DNA from: Mansonella perstans
Taxonomy: Eukaryota; Nematoda; Chromadorea; Rhabditida; Onchocercidae
Direction: 5' to 3'
Assembly (NCBI GenBank): GCA_037074765.1
Contig: JBAMDO010000409.1
Span: 1 to 26,246, forward strand
DNA length: 26,246 nt
Position numbers and translations under genes: made by a program
Shown: positions 1 through 10,700 of the stretch, one piece after another
Position numbering within the stretch: position 1 is the first letter of the stretch
How the letters are laid out: the number at the start of each line of letters is the position of its first letter
The notes under the pieces: generated by a model
Database searches by the model: none
Seen by the model: the letters and a program-made list of their open reading frames with translations, nothing else
Told to the model about the DNA's origin: nothing

Positions 1-598
1 AAGAAAGGAACAAACAAAACGGGTTTCTCTTAGAAGCATTCAGTTTCCCACATAATTTGAGGAATATACAATGAAAATTCAACCACTTTCTACAAATCAT
101 TTTTAGCAGTTGTCAACATAGGTATTACTGGACTAGGGTTACTTTTCTTACATAGATATATTTTTTAAACCGTTGGAGATTACTTTACAATAAATTGAAC
201 ATTCGTTGTTACAATGAAAATATTTACTTCGAAACATTTTGTCAGAAATGAAATTTTCATATTCAAATAAGATTCCATTTACGGAAATTTTAAATCTACG
301 AAAAGTTTAGGAGAATGGATTTTAAGCTGGTAGATGGGGAAACTTCCTCATAAAAAAAATAAGAATCTTCGAGGAAGTTCAGTAAATGAAAATGTAGGCT
401 TTTTTTCCATATGTAAGTTTTTTATCTACATACTCCTTGATATGAGTTATCTGAAAATTTGGACATTTTAAATTTAAAGTTTTTAATAAATTTTTATTTG
501 GCTAATAACATTTCAAGTTGATTTCAATTGCATTCTAAATTGCATTTTAATTCAATTTAAAATATTTCTGAGAAGTATTGAGTAATTTTTTTTTTCAG
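1..598. other. intron sequence upstream of first visible SHOC2 exon
   Basis: This stretch is AT-rich, carries stops in all frames and has no recognisable coding similarity. It ends in a strong pyrimidine-rich acceptor (a T run followed by CAG at 596-598) leading directly into a SHOC2 exon. I therefore read it as part of the intron that separates the N-terminal exon or exons, which lie left of the window, from the leucine-rich-repeat exons. Confidence 0.7.
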
Positions 599-3500
599 GA
601 TTTACAAAGGGATTTGCAGAAGTGTAGAGATAATGCAGAAACACGATTGGATTTGAGCTCTTCCGATGTATGTTAACCTTTTCGTTACAACAGTTGTCGC
701 TTCTAGATCATTAGTGGTATTAGCAGTGGTTCATCTTTGTCAATTTATCATCAATTTGCCAACAATTAACCTTTAAATTTTTTCTTTGAGAAGCAAAGAT
801 TAGAATTTCTCTAATTGAAATGATTGGTTCATTAATATTCAGAAAAATTGGAAGTGGTATCATAAATAGCTGACGATGTTCAAATATTTCAGCTTTTCTT
901 TTTTTAAGAGAATTATCAAAATTCCTATTTCAGATTGCAAGCATTCCATCATCCATTCGTGATTTAGTTCAGTTAACGGAATTATTTCTGTATAAAAACA
1001 AATTAGCAGTATTACCGAATGAAATTGGTAATTTAGTCAATTTGAAAAAATTGGGTTTAAGCGAAAATGGTCTCACATCATTACCGGATACGCTTGCCGC
1101 ACTTACTCATCTTGAAACGCTTGATTTACGTCACAACAAACTATGCGAGGTCATTTGTTTTTCTTTTTTCTCTGGGAAATAAATAAAAAGAAAATAATTT
1201 TAAAAGTTATTGAGAATTTTCTTATAACAATACTAATTTTAGAAGCAAAAGAGGAAATGCGGTAAAAGTGTGATCCTGAATATTGGTACACTCTTGAAAT
1301 TAATTTAACCTTTTTCCTTCGCTAGTAAAAAATTTACTTGAGACTTTGGTTGTTTAATTTTTATTCAGGTTTTTAAGCTAATTTGGTAAAAAGAAATGAT
1401 AATTGAGGTATAGAAATTGATGAATTTCTTTATTTTCAGTTACCATCAGTTATCTATCAGATCAGTTCACTAGAAACATTGTGGTTACGATACAATCGAA
1501 TTGTTTCAATTGGTTCCGAGATTGGCCTTTTAAAACGGTTAAAAATGATTGATTTACGAGAAAATAAGATACGCGAGCTACCTCCAACAATTGGACAAAT
1601 AAAATCGCTTGTTGTATGCTTGCTTAGTTACAATCATTTAAGGACTATACCAGAAGGTTAACATTTTATCCTTCTCTTATTATCTTCATATATTTTTTTG
1701 CTAAACATCTAAAAATTGCAAAAACATTGTATGAATTTCGCTAAAATTTATGAAATTAAAAGTGTAACTTCAATGTTACAACCAGTATAGCTGTAATCAG
1801 TATATTGCTATAAGTTACATATTATTTGCATTTTTAAATGAAATCTTTTTCATTTAATTATTTAGTGTTGAAATATCTCTAAATCAAAAGGAAAAGAAAG
1901 TTTACTATGGTTACCAAGAACTTTTCCTTATTTTTTTTATACTCAAAATATTTCTGGGAAATTTTTTCCAATTTTCAGAGATTGGTGAATGCTCCGAGCT
2001 TACACAGCTAGATTTGCAACACAATGATCTCGTATCGTTGCCAGAAACGATGGGTAATTTGCAAAATTTGATTCGATTGGGTATACGTTATAACAAATTA
2101 CAGCATTTACCATCTGGAATGGCATTCTGTCATAAGCTGGAAGAATTCATAATCGAAAGCAATCAGTTGGAATCTTTACCGGTTATACATCCTCATTTGT
2201 AATTTGATAACTCCGATATTTGAGTTACAACACAACAGATTTGCTATTTCCAATGTTAATTGGAGAGAATGATAGTGTTTCCCAATTCTAAAGCTAAAAA
2301 TATCCTTTTCTTCCAGGAAGGAATGCTTGCTTCACTACCCAATCTAAAAACAATTAATTTGAGTCGTAATGAATTGACCGTTTTTCCATCTGGTGGACCT
2401 CAGCAATTTGCATCTTGTATGGTATGTTTTTTTGCTGAGAGAATGATCGAAATTAATTTTAATTTGGAAAGAAAAAGCTCCGAGAAATCAGATACGCTAT
2501 GCATGAAATTTATTGGATTTAATGATAAATTTCTTATTAAGTTTAAATACACCATTTTCTTTTAATCGCTTATATCGGAGCTTTATAAAAAAAAAAGGGA
2601 GAAAAAACACTCTCAAATATTCTGAAACTTAAAATATTTCGAGGAGCTTCTGGATGCTACATTACAACCTGTCAACTTTTCGTCATGTAGTAAACTTGTT
2701 ACCATTGTGATTGACAACTGCAGTTATCACTAATAAATACTACGGTATTTCTGCGGTTTCTCAGTCCTAATTCTAACTACGTCAAGTTAGAAACATAATT
2801 TTTCTCGCTATCCTTAATTATTTCAAATAAAATTTGGTATTTACCGTAAAGTTATATTACTTACCATTATCTGCGATAAATCAGGTAAGCAGTGGAAGAT
2901 TTCGCAAGATCGAAATGTATTTCTTACTTTTCCTTTTGCTGTTCCAAAATTAATTATGAGGAATCAGTTCTACTTCAATTTTAATTCAGTCGATCAACAT
3001 GGAACACAATGCAATAGCGAAAATTCCGTTCGGGATATTCTCCAAAGCAACAAGCTTAACCAAACTTAATTTGAAAGAGAATGCTCTTACGTCCATGCCG
3101 CTTGGTTGGTTTGTTGCGCATAATTAATTTTATAGCATATAAATAATGAAGTGATCCGCATATTTACTGTTCCAATTTTATAGATTTAGATTAAAATATC
3201 TTTTTATTCAATCAGTGTTTGCACTTTATTCTCTGATTTTTTGAACTTTTTTTTTTTGCAAACATTGTTTACTTTTAGAGTTTTATTCAAAAATTTCGTT
3301 TCCCAATAAGTCAAAGTTTGCTGACCACTTATATTTTGTTAAACACTTAACCGTTGGTAAACGTTTTTTTCATTCCAGATATGGGTTGTTGGTTAGCGAT
3401 GACAGAACTGAATTTATCAACAAATCAACTTCGCGTGCTACCTGATGATGTTGACAAGCTTGTTAATTTAGAAGTACGTCGAACATTGTTAAACTTGTCG

Positions 3501-4568
3501 ATGATACCTTGATCAAACTTCTGCTTTTGGTTTAAGATTAGCTAATTAATTAGCTCTTTGCAGGTATTAGTATTGAGCAACAATTTGCTCAAAAAGCTTC
3601 CATCACAAATTGGCAGTCTGAAAAAACTACGTGAATTGGATTTGGAAGAAAATGAATTAGACGCAATACCCAATGAAATTGGTCAGTTCAAGTTGGAACT
3701 TCGAAATTTTTGACTTTATATTATAAAAATTAATGCTGATATCACCTGCAGGTTTTGTGACAAGTCTAACAAAGCTTTGGATACAGTCAAATAAATTAAT
3801 TGGTTTACCGCGAACAATTGGGTTAGTTTTTTTTTTTGAATCCAATCAATTTAATTCCAGAATTCACCTTGTGCTTTTTGTTTTCAATTAAAATGATTTC
3901 AATGATTTTAGAAATCTGATCAATTTGACCGATTTACGAGCAGGAGAAAATAACTTAACATCTTTACCTGAGGAGATCGGTTGGTCATGTTTTGAAAAAA
4001 AATTTTTTTTGTATTGATTTGAAAATTTGCATCATTCAGTACATCATTTCAAATTTCCCTTCATATTGATTTAATATGTACACACATATCCTTCAGCTAG
4101 GTTCCTAAGTTCTTAAAAATTTTTCAAAAAGAAATTTTCAAGTTTTTGAGAAAAAGTTTTTTATTAATGGTTTCGTATTGAATTTTTGTTCCAATCAAAA
4201 TCCAAATTTTCAGGACATTTATTTTTTCTTTTTTAAGGCAATTTGGACTCACTAAAAAGCCTTTATATCAATGATAATCCATCGCTTCACAATTTGCCGT
4301 TTGAACTGGCACTGTGTGCATCACTTGAAATTATGTCAATTGAAAACTGTCCGTTATCACAGATACCTCCCGAAATTACCGCGGGTGGCCCTTCTCTTGT
4401 TATCCAGGTAATCATTACAAAACGTTTAAAATCATATTTAAATTTAAAATCATAAGCTGTCATTTTAAATTATATATGTAATATGCAAGTATTTATTTAT
4501 ATACATTTTTAACCTTTCGTTTCCAGTACCTCAAGATGCAAGGCCCATACAGGGTTATGAATATGTAA
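599..4568 (+). CDS. soc-2: SHOC2/SUR-8 leucine-rich-repeat scaffold, 3' part of gene (12 exons)
   Basis: Exons: 599-667, 934-1149, 1440-1656, 1979-2181, 2317-2421, 2990-3104, 3379-3473, 3564-3681, 3752-3821, 3912-3979, 4238-4407 and 4527-4568 (stop TAA 4566-4568). Joined, they give 495 residues that align almost without gaps to about residues 88-582 of human SHOC2, from the segment just before the repeats ([14 protein letters not shown]) through the whole array of 23-residue leucine-rich repeats to the C-terminal KMQGPYR. Family knowledge: SHOC2 bridges GTP-bound MRAS and protein phosphatase 1, which removes an inhibitory phosphate from RAF and so raises RAS-MAPK signalling; the worm orthologue is soc-2/sur-8. 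The low-complexity N-terminus with the phosphatase-binding RVxF-type motif is not in the window. All intron phases agree. The acceptor before 4238 is TTTTAAG instead of CAG. An AATAAA at 4802-4807 could serve 3' end formation. Confidence 0.95.
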
Positions 4569-4801
4569 ATATTGATTAGTATATTGGCTTTCTTATTGGC
4601 ATCAACAGGATCGTCAAGTCTGAATTTTCTGGCATATTCTCAATTTTCTTCGTACCATTTGCTGCAACCTCTTTATATTTTTTTTCGGTAGTTTTTTTTC
4701 CATTGAATGACTCGAATATGTCACTCCAACTTTCTTTTTCTTTAATAATGTATATTAAACTTAATCGTTAAGGTATTCGATATTTATCAAAATTGAACTT
4801 A

Positions 4802-4807
4802 AATAAA
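4802..4807 (+). promoter_or_regulatory. candidate poly(A) signal AATAAA for SHOC2 gene
   Basis: This is the first canonical AATAAA downstream of the SHOC2 stop codon, about 235 bases after it. The sequence around it is AT-rich, so chance occurrence is likely enough that this is only a candidate. Confidence 0.3.
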
Positions 4808-6990
4808 TCATTCATTTTCAGTTAGGTCACAAAACAAAGATAAAAATAGATGGTGTAGTTTAAATTTGTTAATTACTGCTTATTTATTATACCATTTCTG
4901 CCTAAATCAACATTTCAGTCTTACTCTCTAACAGTTCACTTGCCACTGCTATCAGCAGTACTTTCTGCTGTACAGATATAATTTACGTCGATATCGTTAT
5001 CGTTCAGTGTAATTAAAATTGTTCATTCATGCTCATTTTATGTGATTTGATAAGTATTTAATTGATGCTTTTTTCCTGGTAGATTTTTGGTCGCACTTCA
5101 GATTAAGATTAGCGTATTGGGTAAAAAAAAAAAGGAAAAAGTACCAGTATTTTTCTAGAACTATTCCATTACAGTAATTAATTTAAGCTTAATATCTACA
5201 AAAAAAAAAAATATAACCAAAGTAATTTATGTTATTAATATAGGTAAGCTGAAAATGTGCAATATTTTCGGCTGTAAAAAATTTCTTATTTTTTTTTGCT
5301 GAGAAAATCGTGTTTCTAAATCAAATATTTACATCAGCTTTAATCCAATGAAATTGAAAATTTTGATTTTACACCTCGTTTGTAACTATTCACGGAACGG
5401 GTGTGGTAACGCTTGCTTTTGTTGCTCGGTGAAACCAGTGTTATATTTTAACTTTTTTCTGTACTATAATATTGCTTGTTACCGTTGTCTTTTGCTGAAA
5501 CTTTTCCAATGAATCCTCGTATTGTTGTTTATTTTATTTAATAAAAAAGTTAAACCACTTCTACTTTTTTTCTCAGCTTTTAAATTTCATCATTAAAATT
5601 ATTTTTATTTTTCACTTTTTACATTCAGTGAAATGGAAAAAAAGGAGAAAACTGATCGTTTGCTTAATAGTTGAAGGAACTGAATATTTTGTTAATTTTT
5701 ATCAAATTTTTCATGTTTTTTCTTTTTTTCAATTTAATAAAATTCCAAATTTCTTGATTATTTCCATGGTATATTCGAAAATTTAAATTTGTTGCTGGCT
5801 TGTTTCTTTGCTTATTTGTTTGCTTTTTTATTGTCGTTTATTGACTCTTCTAGTGTCTTATTATGGTTTGTTATGAATAAAAATTTTTTTTTTTGTTTGT
5901 TTATATTTGTTTTTCAAGAAAAAAAAAAACACTTTCAATTTAGCAAACATGCAATCAAACAGTACACGTAATTTATTAATGGATTAAACTGAATCAATTT
6001 GCTAATACAAGTAAGAGGCTTACGTGAATACGAGGAATGTGTGATATACCACCTCAATAAAATCTACAAGTGTAAAAGCAACCAGTATATGCTAAAAAAA
6101 CAAAGTCATAAGAAATAATATGCTGTATTGGACATTACTTCTATATTGTAACCTGCCAGTGTAACCGTCGCTCTGACTTCATAATAAGTCATAAACGATA
6201 TTTTTCAAATTTTAAAGTGTGCTGATTAGGAAATGCGGAATTAAAACTTTCGAAAGGCAAAAGTAAGGTTTCCTCAATAGCAAATATGATTAAAATATCG
6301 CAGGACAAAAAAAGGTATACCCCCTAGTCTGATTAATTTCCTGTTTTTCAGCCTCCGATATTTCAAAAGTTTGTAATGAACCATAGAATGCTCCAATATA
6401 CAAGCCTGTAAGAAATCTTGAATGGAAAGGAATATTTTTTGGGAACAATTTAATCTATTCAAAAGTTCTTATTGCATTCTGATGAAAGAATGCACCTTCT
6501 TAATATGTCAGTATCTTTGTCAATAGATAAACTTTTTCTCCAAATGATCCAAAAGAATTTAAAACTTCTAAATTTTACTTATTACAGTTACATTTATTGT
6601 TTCGATTTTTCATGTTGAAAATAGATTTCTTAAAGTAATTATCAATGGTCTTTTAATTTTTACTAGTTTCTCTATCTATAAATGTTATCTTTTACAACTT
6701 CTTGTCTTCTCATTGCAAAGTATTGAGTTAAGTAATATTGTTTTCGTTCCTTCCTTATTTAGAAATCAAAATTACTTGTTTGCGTCATTTTTTCAACACA
6801 TTATCTAATATATTTTCAAAAATCATCAATATTATTCTTCGATAAAAAGTAGTGCATAAAAGCAGTACATTTTGTCTTACCGATTGCTCTTTGATCTATC
6901 AATTTTAAATATTTCGAAGAATTTTCACGACGTTTTTTATAAAGTTACAAAATGTGATTGCCCTATTTTCTTGGCATTGAGTTTTATCGC

Positions 6991-7016
6991 AAAAAAAAAA
7001 AAAAAAAAAAAAAAAA
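6991..7016 (+). repeat. poly(A) run, 26 bases
   Basis: An uninterrupted run of 26 A followed by T5. It could be a slippage tract or a retroposition scar, but no recognisable retrocopy sequence precedes it. Confidence 0.9.
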
Positions 7017-7286
7017 TTTTTATATTGTCTAATTGGTATGTTTGTTAATCTTGATTTCATTTATCAAAGTTTTATCACCGTCACGTAATTAATAAGGAAT
7101 GAATGATAATTCCAATGACGACATATCTGCTATGCTTTTGTAATTTCTAAAATTTCATCATTTAATAAATAAATTTAAAGATTTATTTAAGCAGTACGTT
7201 ATTGATTTTCGGCGCATATTTACAACTAAACCATAATCTGGCATAATACGAAAAAAATCTATTCTCCATTCAATCAAATTTTGAAT

Positions 7287-7441
7287 TACAAATGACCATA
7301 TTCACGTATGCAAGTATCGCAAATGGCCACATTCACGTATGCAGGTGTCGCAAATGACCATATTCACGTATGCAGGTATCGCAAATGATCATATTCACGT
7401 ATGCAGGTATCGCAAATGACAATATTCATGTATGCAAGTAT
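7287..7441 (+). repeat. 31-bp minisatellite, five tandem copies
   Basis: Units lie at 7287-7317, 7318-7348, 7349-7379, 7380-7410 and 7411-7441, followed by a decayed partial sixth copy. The unit core is AAATGACCATATTCACGTAT followed by GCAGGTATCGC, and copies differ by only a few substitutions with no length change. The array lies about 350 bases upstream of the predicted RAD54B start. The open frames crossing it are a product of the repeat. There are no spacers, so it is not a CRISPR array. Confidence 0.95.
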
Positions 7442-7791
7442 TGCAAACCGGTCATATATCGTTTATATGTGCACATACCAGTGCATGTATCAATCAATAC
7501 ATGGCTTACCGCTACATGTTCATATACCGTTTTACATGTACGTGCAATACGTGCACATTTTGCTTTAGCATATATGTTTCTATTTATGATTACAAAGTTC
7601 CACTAATATACTGCATTTTAGTAGTGATTGTATTAAAAAAATATCAGTAAGTAATTCTGGGAAAGTAAACACTTTAACCAAAGTAAACTAAACGTTCCAT
7701 ACTTTCCCCACGTGCAGTATACTGAATAGCGAGTAGCTTTGCTGAAGCGGACGAACGGTACTTCACGGTTTACCGAAATATTTTAAATAAT
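7442..7791. other. 5' flank of RAD54B gene
   Basis: Directly after the minisatellite, 7445-7580 is rich in short palindromic words (TGCACA, ACATGT, CACGTA, GTGCAC and TGCATG types). The remainder leads to the predicted start at 7792. This is the place where a promoter would be expected, but no TATA-type or other specific element can be assigned from sequence alone. Confidence 0.35.
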
Positions 7792-10700
7792 ATGAAATCC
7801 CGGAAAAATTCGCAGTGTTGGTAATCATACTATGGTAATGTATTTATTGATATTTATCAGTTGCCGAAATTTTTTCAGCTCTTACAATTAGAGGATGCTA
7901 TAAACTTTTTACTATACTGCAATGTCCTACCTCGCTTATCATTATTCAGCTAATCTTCTCTAATTTTATCAGTTTTGTCGTAAGGAAGTTGTAAATCAAG
8001 TCTTTCTTCGTTGCAAGAAAATTTGTCATAAGACAGTTGTAAGTATTGAAAATTTTAGAACTGTTCAAGTTATTTTTAAATTAATGAATCAAGAAGTTCC
8101 GTTAAACATAAGAAGTAATTCACTCATTAAATCAAATTTTTTTTCGTTTAATTTAACTGATAATAAATTTCTCTTCAACTTTTTACATTAAAGGGAGTGA
8201 CAGTAAATGACAATTCACCATTAACAGTTTATTGAGTAAACTGCACTTCATATTCTTAATACTTAACACGGAAGCTGTGGAATCAAAATTGATTTTCAAG
8301 CTTTCCAGTTCTGGGATTTCTTTTCATTCTTTCTATTTTGAAGTTAGGATTCTGGATAATTTAACATTTTTGGTTTCCAAAGGACTATTCGAGAATTCTA
8401 AGGGATTCTAACGTTTTTAACTATCTAAATAATTTCCTGTCACTGCCAGCTAATTTTTTTATAGGTTCCATGCCAAGGAAGCGATGCACCGACATTCCAG
8501 TAACTGTGAATCTAATGTACCTGTTGATGATGGTGCTACCATAACGAGCCAAGGAGGTAATAGTGATCTCTTGCATCCATGACCACTATTTTGTTTAAAA
8601 CAAAAAATCTTCCTTTTTCTTTGGATCTTCGCTATATTTCCGAATTATCTTATGTAAAAAAAAAAAAAAAAAAAAAATGCGAAACCGAAAATATCTTAAC
8701 TTACGAATGAAATCACAGCTGGATTACACATCTACATTTCATTGTTCACTAATTTTTGTTTCATTTTCTGATCCTCCTACTATTTCTATTGATAATGTAT
8801 GAAAGGTAAAATTTTTTGAAGAATTCTTTTATTTAATTTATAGATGAAGAGATAGAATTTCGTTACGAAGTTATTTATGGAAAAATATCCTCAAGAATGC
8901 ATAAAAGGTGGCTAGGTGATGGGTTGTTATGCTGTCGGAAACGTTCAGTTATATTACAAACGGAGGTTATCTTTTTTTGCATCGTGTCAAGAACAAATTG
9001 CTTGTTTTCTTTATTATTCTTAACAGTCCCTGATTAACGGCTTAGTCAATGGAAGATTAAAGAAACCGCTAACGGCTTGCGTCGTTCATAGGTTTCAGGA
9101 GGTTATAATTCACTGATACACCGAATGACCGACACCTTCCCAATGATACGGTGTTCATTCTGATCAATGGTATCATTGATGAAGCTGCTGATGTACTGAT
9201 TCAAATGCCTAATCATTTAGCGAGGCGAAGAAATTGCAAGGGCTAGTGGTTATTCAATGAAGCAGTTGAGTCAATTAAAGAAAGGTAGTCAACTGAAAGT
9301 CAATAATTATGAGTTGGAGGTGCAAGCTGAACTGAATTTACGGCAGTCCGGTACTTTTTTTTCTTTTTTAAAAAATATTTTGCGCAAAATTTTGTCATGA
9401 AATCAAATGTCTTCATGTTCCTCAAATATTTCGTTTGTTATTGCTGCGATTACAGCAGTTGATGGGATTAAAAACACTGTAAACCAACCAGAAATTGCTG
9501 AATTGACGGAGAACAGTGCAGTAGATGGCAAGAATCCAAAAAAACGGCGTGGAAATACCGGTCAAATTTTCATTTCACCATTATTTGGTCAAGATAACCC
9601 TTTGGATTTTGTTTTGGACGAGGTATTTATATCGTTATCACATTTGTAACTGAAGATAGGATAACGTCCTATAGTTCCTTTTTTTCATAAATTTTTTGGG
9701 AAAACTACTTTTGGATATTTCATAACCAGTTACGAAATTAATGTTATATTAGGTGAAAGATGGTGATGATAGTTCTGTACATCGAATTGCTGTGGATGTG
9801 CGAATCGCTCGCTACTTGAGACCACATCAAAAAGATGGCATCGCTTTCATATACAGGTGTTTAAAGGTCTGTCTCCTCTGAATTTCGTTTTTCCAGAATT
9901 CCCAGGGATTTAAATCTTAATCACTTATTTGCTGAAAAAGATAATGGTGCTTGCTAAATCTTGACCAGCTTTACTTGTTTTGCTTTTCCATTCTGTTCAT
10001 GGATCGAACTGAAATTTAAACTTGAGAAGTAAATTGTATGAACCTTCGAAATATAATCCTTCAAAATATCAGCGTGGAATTTTAATTACGTTTGTTTGAA
10101 GGGTTCTCATAGTGGAGCTATTCTTGCTGATGAGATGGGTTTGGGTAAAAGTGTGCAGACCATTGCACTGTTAACTGCATTAATCAAAAAACGTTTACAT
10201 CAAAAGCCGATAATTCGAAAATGTATCATCGCAGTACCGACATCACTGATAAATAACTGGTACGCAGAATTTATGAAATGGTCACCGCAGACACAAACAA
10301 TGGTATTTGTTAATACTAGCTATTGTTTGATAGGAGCTGATTGTTTTTCCGGGATATTATCATAGGAAATCTTTCAGCTGTTCCGGATTTCGAACTCAAC
10401 AGATGTAGAAAAGGTGATTTCATATCGGAACACATCAATGATTATTATCATTAGTTATGAGATGATAGCTCGTATAGCTGCGAAATTGTCTGCTTTTTCG
10501 ATCGATCTGCTAATTTGCGATGAAGCACATAGGCTTAAAAATCTTAATGGACGACTTCGAGAACAGGTATGTCCAGTTACATATTGTTTCAACATTTTAA
10601 TTCTATATTTTTTTTAAGCCGTAAGATTTTTAGCTTCAAATTTTGAATGCTCAGCGTCGCTTACTTCTGACAGGAACGCCAATGCAAAATGATCTGGAAG

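Larger units (their letters stand above)
4569..7286. other. intergenic region, SHOC2 3' flank
   Basis: AT-rich sequence with many homopolymer T and A runs. The few open frames of about 60 codons are low-complexity (phenylalanine, leucine and lysine rich) and resemble nothing I know. A small perfect inverted repeat, CAGCAG separated from CTGCTG by six bases, lies near 4954-4971. I see no supported gene. The start probably contains the SHOC2 3' UTR. Confidence 0.6.

Noticed and set aside
5789..5971. 60-codon open frame rich in Phe and Leu
   Set aside because: It is made of T-rich low-complexity sequence with no start context, splice sites or similarity.
7287..7441. CRISPR-like regular repeats
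   Set aside because: The units abut with no spacers and the context is an animal genome, so this is a minisatellite.
7370..7650. Two overlapping 72-78-codon open frames
   Set aside because: They start within the 31-bp minisatellite and continue into palindrome-rich non-coding sequence. The peptides are repeat products with no family resemblance.
9117..9246. Open frame in a RAD54B intron reading [19 protein letters not shown]
   Set aside because: It looks protein-like, but no acceptor gives entry in that frame: a TAA precedes it with no AG between. The real exon starting at 9221 uses a different frame that matches human RAD54B without gaps.
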